A stretch of 64,000 bases of DNA from Polyporus tsugae. Lineage: Eukaryota > Basidiomycota > Agaricomycetes > Polyporales > Polyporaceae. Shown one piece after another: positions 30,536-41,776 of the stretch; within the stretch, counting starts at the first letter, position 1; every line of letters starts with the position of its first letter. The translations under genes and the position numbers were made by a program. The stretch spans positions 310,001-374,000 of the forward strand of contig JAHRBS010000011.1 in assembly GCA_024305745.1 (NCBI GenBank), read 5' to 3'. Under the pieces are notes generated by a model. The model did not search any database and was not told the DNA's origin. It saw nothing but the letters and a program-made list of their open reading frames with translations.

Positions 30536-32671
30536 ATGTCTGACTCCATCGCATCTGTCTTCGGCGACTTGATCAATTCCCATCCAACCCTTGCGCGTGC
30601 ACTGTCGTTCCGTTCTCTCGGTCTCTATCTCGACCTCGTCGCATACTCAAAGCCCTCCCTCTTGTGGTCTCAGTCCCCTTACAACTTCTAGCCGCCATCT
30701 ACCTTACCCGACAACCCGCAAGACTTCCTTTCCGCTGCCCTCGACATATCTCTCCCGCTCTGTGCCGAACTATGGACCCTCCTTCGCGATGCTTTGTGGA
30801 CGATGGTGGACGTTCTCCTCGAGCATGGGGTTCGGCATGGTATCGGTGCGTCGTCATAGTTTAGAGCGTCTTCGTACTTGAGCTAACCTTCAACACTAGG
30901 CGTCTACAACTTCTACCCTCCCACTCGGAACTGCCTTCGCGAGGGATGCAAGTACATCCGTCATCATGGCGGTGATCAGCGTGCTCCGGAGGAGCCGATC
31001 GCGACCAATGTCGTTTATTTCTTCCGAGAGCACGGGCCATTCCTATCGGTATGTCACTCTATGCGCTGTCCGAGTAAGTCTTTGTCGCATTGGATCTTCC
31101 TTCATTGATACTGACTGAAAAGCATCGCTTCAGGGTGCCACACCCGCTACTACCCCAATCACTACATTGATAGTGCCAGTGATACACGTACATACTACGA
31201 TGGACCCCTCCCAGGCCCGGTTCATGCTGCCACGCACGTCTTCATCGACGTCGAGCTGTGTGATCGCTTCACGAACTCGGCCGCATGTGCTTAGTGCGCT
31301 ATTTACTCAAGTTGTTTGTGTTTGTACTTATCCTTTGCACAGGGTATCGTTCACAAACAACGCTCGGATCTACAATCTCGACCACCGCACTGCCATCGAT
31401 CGGTTCCCTTCCAACTGGTCGGGCTCTCTACCACCCTTATCTCCGATTTGTTCTTCCTCTGTGGGCTTCTCTGTGACCGCGCCCGTCGTGCCTCGACGCT
31501 CGTTCTTTCCAACTCGGGCGACCAGTCTGCGCGTCTCGATCCGCAGTTGCGTGCCCGCACCGCAGCGTTTATCGGGCCAGCGCGCGATGGGTGGAATCAT
31601 ATTTGCGACAAATGCCGTTCATTGAAGAAGGATGGCGACAACTACTGTAAGTGGGCCTTCACCCAGATTTGTTTGCATGACTTTACTTATTCTAGTACAC
31701 AGACGTGATGCCTGCCATTGTGATGGATGGCATCACTATCGGTCGTCCCTGCTGCGGGGTCCATGACTGCAAGGAGCCTCTCCCATCTCAGCGTGCATGG
31801 TACTGTCTGAACCATTCCCCCCTGGATACATTCTGTGTTGTCGTCGGCTGCACAGCCCATGCTGAGCCTGAGTTTCAGACATGCTCGGAGCCGACCCATC
31901 AGGCCTCAGGCCCTGGAGGATACTCGTGGACGCTCGACCCTCTTTGTTCTCCGTCGGCGATTAGAGCGCTTACGTGCATCGGCAGTGGAGGATGGTGGCA
32001 GTGGTACGACCGACGAGCTTATCGATGTCGACCCTGATGGAGAGTACTTGTCCATCCAAGCCCGACAGTGGTAATGCCAAGCCCCATGCCCGTTTCGGTC
32101 ATCGTCGCACCCACAATGAGCAGCTCATTGTCGCCACATGTGGTACAATCTTGGCCCATGCGACGATGTTCGGCTCAGAGGGTGTTGACGGTACAAGAGT
32201 ATGTGTTCTGCTTGCTGCTGTACTGTACATGTTGTAATTATTTCTAGGTCCTTCTCTATGTCGCCTTTCCGGATGATTCGCTTCACGAAGTGGTCTTTTT
32301 CGACAAGTGCATGTCGCTTGAAGCAGCACGTCATCTCCATGGGCGACCATTATTTCCACAAGTGCGCCATGTCTGTCGACCCAAAGACAAGGCATATGCA
32401 TAAAGACTCGGACACATTCTGTGGCACGCATTCCCTGTTTCCTGATCTGCTCGATGGCGATTGGTGGCGGTTCAACTCATCTGCTGCAGAGATGGCAGAT
32501 GTTTGGGTGGGTGGGTTTCACGCGATGGTTAGGGAGATGAGCGAGGCTCGTTGTGACTTCTTCCTCGATGAAGTGATGCATATCTGCAACCTCATCATCG
32601 CTGATGACCTGAAGAAGGCAGGTGCACATCTGCTCTTGCTCCCTTGTGAGCTCCTGTTGCATAGGACATAA
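30536..32671 (+). pseudogene. KDZ-type transposase with cysteine-cluster N terminus, decayed
   Basis: Matches the layout of basidiomycete Kyakuja-Dileera-Zisupton transposases: N-terminal MSDSIASVFGDLINSHPTLA, an intron (30,846-30,899), GVYNFYPPTRNCLREGCKYI, after another intron GCHTRYYPNHYIDSASDTRT, HICDKCRSLKKDGDNYY, IGRPCCGVHDCKEPLP with further CxxC and CxxH pairs, then RRTHNEQLIVATCGTILAHA, and near the end CGTHSLF, WWRFNSSAAEMADVWVGGFH, FFLDEV. Defects: TAG at 30,689-30,691 (codon 52), a frameshift near 31,424, a 7-bp tandem duplication at 31,899-31,912, shifts near 32,060 and 32,340. The transposase core (DDE region) is incomplete. TIRs of the element were not found. Confidence 0.75.
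31899..31912. repeat. 7-bp tandem duplication in KDZ gene
   Basis: TCAGGCC TCAGGCC. Removing one copy restores EPTHQALEDTRGRS in the transposase frame. Confidence 0.7.
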
Positions 32672-32732
32672 TATGTTATGATCTGTCTTTTGCCAATATA
32701 TCATTTGTCACTTGCGTGTCTCATAGTACAAG

Positions 32733-34344
32733 TTATGATCCTAAGTCCTCAACTATGCCTCTGACCATCTCCTCAACAAATATCTCAGCTGCAGCTTTGG
32801 CAGCCTCGTCTGCATCAGTCCAGCGCTTGCTAAATGGAACAGGTTTTGCTAGTGGATCCAAAGGTGGAAGTGAGTCTGCGTAGCGTTCATATACTGTGTT
32901 GAGTCGAGGAGGGGTGACAAATGCGATGCCGAGTTGTTGGAATGCAGGAGATGCATCATAGGGAGAGTAGTTTGCCAGACTTGTTCCATGAATGTCAGTG
33001 GGGCGCCATGCGATAAGTGTATCTGAAGTGAGGACGACCTTGACACCATACGAGGCGATATAGAAATGACCACCTTGGTCGGCCGCATGTGAACGGCCAA
33101 GAATCCATTGGGCAGAGTAGGGGTGTGGTTGGTGCTCAAAATGCATGGCCCTGTATTATGCCACTAAGTATATATATTTTGCTTTAGGAGAAATTATACA
33201 GACCTTGCATAATTCTGGTTCAGAAGTCCAGTTGGAGGAGCAAGCTCAGCTTTGTGAAAGGTAGTCGTATATTCACCGATGCGGATGTGGTAATCGCCGT
33301 GATCGCCAGTCGTACGAACTCCTGCATCCATACAGGGCAGTTTGGAACTTTCAAGCCATTCAACCCATCCATCCATAATCTCCCTTGGTAGTTGAGCGCG
33401 GCAAATATTCCAGCCGAGAGCAAAAAGGCAGCTTGTTTGATAGTCGGCAGAGGCAAGAAATGCGGGTGTTAACTCATTCTTGCGCTCGAGGTTGCGAACC
33501 CAATCAAATGCCGGTTTTGAGCGGGCTCCAGCAGAATACCCCGTCTGTATCATCTTTCCTGGGTCCTCACGCTAGTGGTGGTGGTGAGGAGGTGTTCAAT
33601 ATTGGCATGATCGAACATATTTATAGTGCTTACTCTGATCGAACGTCGACCCGTGATTCCATTCTGTACTGTCTCCACTGCCCATGATAAGAACTCTGCC
33701 TGCAACTGATCATCTTCCTCCAAGATGCCCCGGAGCACAACTGCGATGATTGAACCATCGTGGTCGTCTACGATAACACAGCTCTCGTTGGAAGGCACTT
33801 CGAGTTGTAGTGCACTGGCATCAAGAGGATGGATTGGACGTCGCGCTTGCCGTGGATCTGGCTGGGGATCTCTAAGCAGACGCTGCTCCCACTTTTCTGT
33901 GATCTCGGGAGTTTCGCTGACGAAGTGGCCGAGTGGGGGATATGGTTTGGTAAGGCGGTCGAGTGAGTATCTGGGAAGGTGTTGTACTCGCTGTCCAGTG
34001 GTGCGATTGAGACCAAGTCTGTCGACGAGGAACCGGTGCAGCTTCCGATTCTGCCGACATTCATCTTGGAATATAGCGACAGCATCGCGGAGGTCGGATG
34101 TGCAAGGATTTCGGGTTATCCACCTCACAATCTCGGCGAACAGGTCGTCGCACTTGGGAAGGTCCTGGAGATGTAGCTCGGTGGCCAAAGCTATAGCGAC
34201 ATTGACAAACAACAGGCGGTTGTGTACATTGGCGGCTGTGCGGAGTAACAAGATCGCCTCATCTTTGCGTGCGAGCTTGTCCACCAGTGTGTGCAAGGTA
34301 TTGGCACGGGTAGCCTTCGCTCGCGCGGACTTCGTGCGGGCCAT
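32733..34344 (-). CDS. 489-residue dioxygenase-like conserved protein
   Basis: Three exons join without any shift: 34,344-33,634 (237 codons from ATG), 33,544-33,204 and 33,150-32,733, with GTAAGC/CAG and GTCTGT/CAG introns; 1470 nt including stop. The N-terminal part is helical and basic (MARTKSARAKATRAN; KLARKDEAILLLRTAANVHN). The C-terminal part has MHFEHQPHPYSAQWILGRSH, DQGGHFYIASYGVKVVLTSD, TLIAWRPTDIHGTSLANY and LGIAFVTPPRL. The order H-x-E, GG-hydrophobic strand, long strand, then W-x(5)-HG resembles the second half of a 2OG-Fe(II) double-stranded beta-helix, with Glu in place of the usual Asp. It converges on the KDZ pseudogene, 61 bp away. I infer an oxygenase fold; the substrate is unknown and the family is not named with certainty. 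Confidence 0.65.
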
Positions 34345-35559
34345 CAAAAGCTAGACAAAACCTGCTTGCTTGTGAGCGTGTCAATATTTATATAACCTTC
34401 CATATGCCACACAACCCACCGAGTGTGATTGACTGCTGTAGGTACAACTTGGATGCCTGTTCACGAACTGCAGACGTTGAACACCGTCCGAGGTGCTGTG
34501 CGGAACGGCTATCGAATTATGTAAGCTATTGCACCGCACATTCATTGGTTACTGACTCACGACTCCCTACCTCGTATGGTGATATGGCTGTCTCTGCGTT
34601 CCCGTACAAGCTGGTAGCTGGTAGTGAGGTCCCACTTGGCCGTCCAGTGGCCCCCGCGCCGTTGCTGCAGCACGTACTACACGTGGTCGGACGGGTCTGT
34701 TCTCACCCTCTGCCACGGTCCCTTTATCCCCACTCCCACCTGCTCGTGGTTGGGCTTCTCACGTCCTTGAATTCTCGAATACCTTTCCTTTGTTTCTGCG
34801 CTGCCCATCATACGATAGCGCCTGTGCGTGCACCGTTGCTTGTGATCGCCAACTCAGCCAGCGACTCTCGTCCTTTCCTCCCCGACTTCCTCCATCTAGG
34901 CCTGATGACACAAGCACTAATCACCTACCCTCCAATACCCAGGGATTTGCAGGGGGACGGGCCTGAGGGGAAGAAGAGAAGACTCAGAAGAGGGGGATCG
35001 GAAGGTGCGTACTCAGCTTGATGCCTAGCAAGTCCTCCTCTCTCTGCACGCATGTGCTTCAGCTACGGTTGGCATGGAGGTGTTTCCTTCTTCTGACCAC
35101 CAGCTTTCCAGCAACAGCACGTCGCGTGTTGTATCAGCGCAAATGTGAATTCAAGCACGGAAGACTCAGTGTGCAGTGCCGACACCGACAATGGGTGGCC
35201 GCACAGCGACCGAGCGGCGGAACGCGGGTGGCGCTTTCCAACGGTTCTACCTCAACCTCGTCGACTCAGCGCAGACAACCACGGGTCCCACTACTTAATA
35301 GCAACATGTACCAGCGCCCTTACTGCTTGACGGGCCCGGCGCGCACCTTTCTGCCGGGCTACAACATCGTCCTCGCCGAGCTCTCTGCGTTCAATAGCGC
35401 TAGGTGTTTGATCCTCGGTCAGCCCTCTCTCCATCATTCTCCTATCTGGCTTCCCCAATTCTTTCGCTTCTGAACGTTCCCCTTGCCGTTGGTCGCTCTT
35501 CCTTGAACACTCTCTCGCCGTACACGCTCTTCCCGGGCTCCGTCGACAGGCACAGGAAA
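34345..35559. other. No recognisable gene
   Basis: Contains a plus frame of 205 residues (34,404-35,021) and one of 151 residues (35,018-35,473) without motifs. The upstream part is presumably the promoter of the dioxygenase-like gene. Confidence 0.4.
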
Positions 35560-36114
35560 ATGGGGCTGGGCAAGGCGGTCAACACGTCGCACCGTGAGTC
35601 GTTCGCGTCGCGCGCGTCGACAAAGATCCTCGACCTGGGGGCCACGTTGCAACGCCACGACGGCCTCCCTGTGCTTTTCAACCTCCCACAAAGACCCGAG
35701 AAGTGTCGAAGCATCGACGTCCAAGTGCGTGCCACTGCAGGGGTCTCGTGAGTCCCACACGACTGACGTCCTTCGCAGATTCAATATTGCGAATGTGCCG
35801 CCGCCGCCGAAGCCCCTCCTGGCCCTGGCGTCGTCCTCTTCGCTCTCTCTGTCATCCGCATCGGCACGCACCGCGGTGGCGCAGTCGCTGTCGCATTCCG
35901 GGAAGTCGTCACACACGTCATCGTCATCGTTAGCGGCCGCCTTCACGACCGCGTCCAAGGACTACAACCCGAACAACTACTCCGGTACCCAGGAGTCCCG
36001 CCGACGGAACGCCAACCAGCGTGCTACAGCGCTGCGCGCCGACGCCCTCCTCAGCGAGGTTGAGCCGAACCGTGTGTTCTGCAAGATGTGCCAGAAGTGG
36101 GTCCAGCTCCGCTA
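35560..36114 (+). pseudogene. Hypothetical gene with CxxC fragment (NRVFCKMCQKWVQLR)
   Basis: A frame from the ATG at 35,560 (MGLGKAVNTSHRESFASRAS) reaches a GTGCGT donor near 35,725; after an acceptor near 35,779 a second frame is Ser/Ala-rich and ends NANQRATALRADALLSEVEP, NRVFCKMCQKWVQLR, stop at 36,112-36,114. The ending resembles a motif common in Agaricomycete hypothetical proteins, R-V-x-C-x(2)-C-x-K-W-V-Q-L-R, where more Cys/His residues normally follow; here it is cut at the junction with the mosaic unit. Phases of the two exons do not match. Confidence 0.45.
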
Positions 36115-36448
36115 GCCATTGCGCATCCCAATTACAACTCCTTCCCGCGTCGGCCGCCTCGAAGTCACGGCCCTCGATATGGTTCCCCGCGCTAGCATCG
36201 TCGTGACTAAGGTCTCGTCGGGGCGATATGGACATGCGGCCGCGGGCGGAAGCAACCAACTCACCCACATCTCCCATCCTTCCGTAGACACCCTCTTGCA
36301 GCCTCTGCATTTGTCCAACCCATTCCCTACCGATGCCGAGGGTTACAAACTGCACCACAGCCACACCACCGGAAGCCGCCTCTGCCCGTCCATGCGTCCT
36401 CCGACATCATCCTTATGGACGACAACTTGCATCCATCGTTAAACGATA

Positions 36449-37190
36449 ATGTGGGGTCGGTGCGCCAACGATGCCGTTCGGAAGTTCCTCCAGTTCCAGA
36501 TCTCAACCAACATAACTGCTGCCACCATCGCCTTCGTCTCTGCTGTCGCCTCCATCCAGGAGGAGTCTGTCCTCTCTGCGGTGCAGCTGCTTTGGATCAA
36601 CATCATCATGGACACGCAGCACTTGCACTGGCGGCGGACCCGGCGGGCCCCTCCCTACTCGACCTCTGTCGATATATACAAGCAGATTCTCAGACAGTCC
36701 ACATACCAGACCATCATTACCCTAACTTCCCACTTCCTCGGTGCTCATATTCTGGGTCAACAACACTCCGGCGACAGTACCACGCAGAAGCACAACGACC
36801 TAGTAGTTCAGATCTTGGTGTTCAACTTGTTTGTCTTCGCTCAGATTTTCAACTCTATCAATTCCCGCCAACTCGATAATCGCCTTAATGTTTTCGAAGG
36901 CAACTATTACTTCATGGGTATGACCATCCTCGGTACGTGGGACCGAATTGTCTGTTTACTGGCCGCCTTGCTGAACATCTTTCCAGAGGTCGCAGTACAG
37001 ATCCTGATTGTGCTCGTTCGGCGGCGCCATGTTCCAGGTGACTCCTGTCAGTGCCGAGTGGGGTATCGCCATCGCGCCCGGTGTCGTATCCCTTCTGCTC
37101 GGCGCGCTCCTCCGCTGCATCCCTCACGCGTCTGTCGAGCAGTTCTTTATCAAGGTCCGGCTCATGCCTAACCCGAACGTCCTGCTGACC
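36449..37190 (+). pseudogene. PMC1-type Ca2+ P-type ATPase, C-terminal part (copy B)
   Basis: Better preserved relative of 1-580. Reads MWGRCANDAVRKFLQFQIST, TAATIAFVSAVASIQEESVL, SAVQLLWINIIMD (membrane helices 5-6 region with the Ca2+-site helix), then TYQTIITLTSHFLGAHILGQ, VQILVFNLFVFAQIFNSINS, RQLDNRLNVFEGNYYFMG, an intron 36,933-36,986, VAVQILIVLV, and WGIAIAPGVVSLLLGALLRC. Breaks: sequence around QHLHWRRTRRAPP is frameshifted, one extra base follows LIVLV, and the end diverges after PNVLLTV. The P domain that should precede it lies downstream at 38.1 kb. Confidence 0.85.
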
Positions 37191-37399
37191 GTGCGTCCCG
37201 CGTTTCCCGTCCCCATGGCACCGGATTTGGCGCACATTCTCGCAGACACCATCCCCGCCAACCTACATGTTTGCGAAAGGCTACGCGCGGCCGTTCCCAC
37301 GCTGCAGTTCCCCAGTTTCTGCCTGTTTTTCGCACCCACCTGCGAGCTTGTCCGACTTCGACGTGCCTTCCTTCCTCACAGACTGTTCAGCTCGCCCCA

Positions 37400-37870
37400 A
37401 AACCTCAGACACCGCCTCTCGGACATCTCGACTCAACGCGCACGAAGTTATGTCGCCTCCGCATCAGCCGTTCGCGCGTCACACCGTCCACAATCCCGCG
37501 CCTCTCCGCAGTCATACCACACACTTCCGCAAGCCCTCCAGCCGCCGTTTTTCACGAGTTGCGCGCAACCGCTCAAAGTTCCGTTCCTCGCGCGCAGTTC
37601 AAGTTTGGAGTAGAGGAATTGCAGGGAGCTCAGTCGCGGTTGGTCTGGCTAATGATTTGGGGCGCATGTTCCTCTGATCGTTATCTTGCGTTCCCCGAGC
37701 TTGCAAGTGCTCCGTCCCTGCCATTCCCGACTGCTCGCTCCTGCACTCCCGGTCCCATGCACTCCTATTCTCCCAATCTCCACGTGTTCTCCTGCTCTTC
37801 GTTTTGCTTCGTTCTGCCGCCACTTGCCGCCGTCTCCATCTCCACTAGTGTACAACCCTCAAGAGCCCGC
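37400..37870 (+). repeat. Mosaic repeat unit, copy B middle part
   Basis: Same-orientation relative of 1905-2460 (see that entry). No domain recognised. Confidence 0.7.
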
Positions 37871-38127
37871 CCCTCACACCTCATCGATCGGGCTGCCCCA
37901 GGTTTCGGTTCGTGCAGACGCTTTTTCTGTTCACGCCTACCCCCGCCTCTCAGCCGGGGTCGCTCTTGGACACGCGCCACGAGGGCGCCGACGTGGTCGT
38001 AGTTGGCCGCTTCAATGTCCACCCGCTGGGGAAGGCCCTCGATCTGTCTCCATCACGTTGATCGGAAGGTTTGTCGCCCCACCCAGGCCGCGTGAGTATA
38101 GTGTCACACTAACGTCTTGCCTCCCAG

Positions 38128-38540
38128 GTTTGTGCTATCGCAATTTGAGGTCCTGGCCGCCGCCGAGCATCCACGCAGAGTCCGTCGACGAGGTGTGTAC
38201 GTTGCCGACTCTCTACGAAGCACTCTCCCAAGACCTCACACTCATCGGCATCACCAGTATCGAGGATCCCCTCTGTCCCGGTGTTCGAGAAGCTGCCGTG
38301 GACTGCACGAGGGTGGGCGTCTCGGTCAAGATGTGCTCTGGCGACAACATCCTCACTGCCTGCTCGGTCGCGTTGCAGTGTGGTATCTACAGTGCTGGCG
38401 GCATGATCATGGAAGGACCCACCCTCAGACAACTTGGCAGGCAAGATTTGCTCGATGTCGTCCCCCGGCTCCAGGTGCTCGCGCGTTCGTCTCCGGAGGA
38501 CAAGAAGCTCCTCGTCGACACTCTTCGCGACCTTGGGGAG
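38128..38540 (+). pseudogene. PMC1-type ATPase P-domain fragment, out of order
   Basis: Reads GLCYRNLRSWPPP, then DLTLIGITSIEDPLCPGVRE, VGVSVKMCSGDNILTACSVA, LQCGIYSAGGMIMEGPTLRQ, DLLDVVPRLQVLARSSPEDK and KLLVDTLRDLGE. This is the segment between the nucleotide-binding domain and the hinge of a PMCA-type pump. The conserved TGDN is SGDN, and the sequence stops exactly before the hinge TGDGTNDxPAL. It lies 3' of the C-terminal half, so the gene is permuted; an ancestral tandem array followed by deletion would explain it. Confidence 0.85.
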
Positions 38541-39000
38541 ACGCCACCTCTGCCAGTCCATGCGTGCCAAGGCCCTGGTCGCCTGCAATGGCTGCTCGTT
38601 GTCATCACCCTATCCACTAGTGTATGAATCCTTGCCCTGCCCTGTTTTGCCATTTTCGTCTACATTTATATCGGTGGTGTTGGCATCCTCTTCATCCATT
38701 GGTTCGGGACTGAGTGTGACTACAACGCAATGGTCATCGATCTCCACAGCCTCTCTCTCGAGGACCTTCTGCCATTGCAAGTTCAGTCCTTCTCCTCGCC
38801 GGTCAGCTCGTAAATACTTTTCATACCACCTTCACACATGCAACCCTTATCCAGTTGTAGTAACACCACATCATGCCAGATGTCGCCCACTTGGGTGCTG
38901 AGCTGGCTCATCGCGACGACTTGGAGAAACATCACAATCATACTATTAAGCAGGAGTAGCTAGAGAACTTATATATGAGGAGTGATGTATTTGCAGCTTC
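38541..39000 (+). repeat. Mosaic repeat unit, copy B right part with empty MITE site
   Basis: Matches 1790-1840, 2385-2660 and 2830-2890 of copy A, then TTAAGCAGGAG at 38,945, the uninterrupted target of the MITE at 2916-3196. The kinase exon present in copy A (2670-2830) is absent here apart from the DNA around GACGACTTGGAGAAACATCA. Confidence 0.7.
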
Positions 39001-39178
39001 AAGAAGTGAGAGCACCATCCAATGAGCTCCACAGGCTGTGAACAAGTGGATCAGGGATGCCTGCAACCCCTGAGGATAAATTGAAAGCACGAGGTTGCAT
39101 TGGAGGATTAGCATCTCCTGGGATGGTTGAGGCAGTATCCAAATACGATGTGCAAGTGTCGCTAGGTGGCGATGAAGG

Positions 39179-41423
39179 CTAGGCCTGGAAGTGCGATGAT
39201 GTGTGAACAAGGATTGCAGAGTCGGCGGCGAGGGCGAGGTCCTGTGGCGGGCCACCACGGGTATCGGTGGGGGGTGGTGGATGGGGTGTCACAGTGGCAC
39301 AATACAAACAATCCTGAGGGCAAGAATGGGTGTCGTGCATGGCAGGAGATGGGGGCGGTAAGGTGGGAGGATCGTGTGATATGAGATTCTGGTTGGGTAG
39401 CTCGGGCTCATACAATACGAAGCCCTGATCGTCACCAGATGCATGGGGTACCCAGTTCTGAACAGGCTCATGTGAAAAGACCTGGGCGTGGTCACCCTCG
39501 TGCGAGACGAACAGCGGGTCGTGGTCGAGTGTGGTCGGGTTGAGGTCTGGTGTGGACAGTATGAAGCTCCAGTCGGGCTCATCGGAGATGATTGTGTGGT
39601 CGGTGCTGGTGGTGTGCGATGCCCAGGTCTCGCCAGGTTCGAAGCATGTAGGGATACTGGGTGCAGAGATGGACGATGGGCTGCTGGAGTTGGATGTGGG
39701 GGAGTCGGAATAGTACGATGAATCGCCGATGGGTTGAATGCCCACGACTTCGCCATACAATAGCACATCGTCGCTACTAGCGACAGAATGAAACCCCTGG
39801 TCAGGCCAGTACATCGGGTGGTAACCAGCGACATCACCACTGAAGTCATACACCATCATCAGTATGAACCCCCCCCCCCCCCAAACACATATGAATGACA
39901 TACCCCTCAGAATCTGAAGCCATATTGGAACTGGGCGCGACAGTGCACTGCGACAGCTGCACAGAAAGATCACCTGCTTCACCAGTCAACCATTTGCCAT
40001 TCAAGATGAGCCAGTAGCAGATGACTTACCATCCTGAGCATCAGAACTCTCTTCAGGCGGGAAAGTCGCCCACACTACCTCCGTGAATCCCCCCGATGAC
40101 TCCTTCTTGAGTGTTACCCGATACTCTCCCCAGCACCCACTGAAGGTCGACGAAGCCGCCATGAACCGACACCACAAGTTGTAATCGCCTGCCCGAAGGT
40201 CTGTCTTGATCTTCCCAAGATTGCTGTCGCCACACTTGACACCAAGCTGCGTAGCGAGGAGTGCGTTGGAAGTCGATTGCGTCACGCCTTCCTCGCTGAT
40301 GGATTGATCGAGGCGACGCAGATAGCGGACGACTTCGGCGAAGGAAAATCTTGTGGGAACGTTCCCGGAGCGTGGCTGAGGTGTGAGCAGGGTAAATGTC
40401 GGTGCACCGAGAAGGCCGATGTAGGGTCCCCGCTTAAGAACACTGGCAGGTGATGGATCAGGACAACGGGAGGGAGAGAACAGGTCTGGGAATGTGGCAG
40501 AGGACGACGAAGCTGTCGGCAGGAGGTCAGAGGAAGTGACATTGACAGACCTCACACGCTTCGCCGGTGACGAGGTGGACGCGAGGCAAGCATAGGAGGT
40601 GGGTGACCTTGCCCGCTTCGGTCCTGCGATAGTCGTTGCCTGAATCTTTGGCGGCAGGCCGAGGCAGTCGGAATCTGACAGTCCCACGACCCGGATGAAT
40701 ATGTCCCGCTCGTTCTCCTGCAGCGCAACCGGGCTGCCCACCTCCCGCTCCTGCCATTTCCCCTTGAGCCTGTTAAAGACAGCAACAGTCTCGGTGGCTG
40801 GAGGGAGGTGTCGTAACACAGATGAGACAGAGGAAAGGATGAGGACTAGATAAGACTAGATGTGTTCGGAGAGTGAGGAGGCGATGCAGGCTACAACATT
40901 GGTTGAGGGTGTAAGTGAATGCCAACTACAAAAGCGAAACCGCAGACGTACCTCAACCCAGAGCTGGATGTCTACTGTCTTCTCTAAAACCAGGTGCCGA
41001 TTCTCCCGATCCTTGCCCTTCGCTGCAGCTGCTGCGACCCTGTGCTCGTCATGTCCCCGCTGAATGACAGCTCCTAGCACGTTGTTGTGTGTCCAGAGTG
41101 GGTGAAGGGGTTCTGCATATGCTGACAATGTCCGATTGGCTGAGGAAGGCGCATCGGAAGACGCACTAGACTGCGAAGGACTCGGAGCGAGTGGAGGGGT
41201 CGTGGGAGTGGGAGTAGAGGTCGACGCAGATCCGGCACCAGCAGGAGCAGAGGGAGCAGAAGAGGTAGCGCGGGATCGAAGCTTGTTGTGGTATGGAACA
41301 TCGCACGTGAACAAGGGGTCCTTCTCGCAACACTGCCGACATAGCTTCCGCTTGCAGAGGGCCGAGCGTGATCCTTTGTTGCATTCAACGCACTTCGGCT
41401 TCCGTGAGGCCGTACGGGACATT
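39179..41423 (-). CDS. Cys-cluster hypothetical protein, multi-exon
   Basis: Starts at the ATG at 41,423: MSRTASRKPKCVECNKGSRS, ALCKRKLCRQCCEKDPLFTC, DVPYHNK, a compact Cys/His cluster likely to bind zinc, then a Ser/Thr/Pro linker, VLEKTVDIQLWVE and a GTACGT donor (about 40,950). The next exon (phase fits with an acceptor before SYLVLILSS) carries VLRHLPPATETVAVFNRLKG, SPVALQENERDIFIRVVGLS, then a long linker, FSFAEVVRYLRRLD, GDSNLGKIKTDLRAGDYNLW and SGCWGEYRVTLKKE. Downstream minus frames to 39,179 (GDVAGYHPMYWPDQGFHSVA and an acidic Ser-rich tail) may be the last exons; the joins are uncertain because of a stop in one phase. Function unknown; a partial paralogue lies at 3242-3515. Confidence 0.55.
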
Positions 41424-41776
41424 GAACCTATCAAACCCCATATCAACAAATATAACAAAGAAACAGCTCAGGAACACGGCACTTACGTTGAATGGAAGAA
41501 CTCCTCCCCAGGGCACAGATGTCGGTATGCGCCAGCAAACCACCTGTGAGCAGCATCGACGACATCAGAGGAAGTCAACACAACCAACGACAGCGTGGCA
41601 CATACCTGATCAGCCAACTCCCACGAAGCACCTCCCCAACAAGCCGCCCGCGCTGTACGAGGATAATGCCAACGGGGCGGGGTAGGACGGCGGGACAGGC
41701 CATTAATAAGTATGGTCGGCTATGGTGGCCGTTTGGGGTCAGCTTCTAAACGCCCAAACAAGCGCTCATTAGCATA

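Noticed and set aside
37950..38060. Folate dehydrogenase-like motif (GADVVVVGRFNVHPLGK)
   Set aside because: One short stretch with a glycine-rich look, followed by a stop; not enough to call a family.
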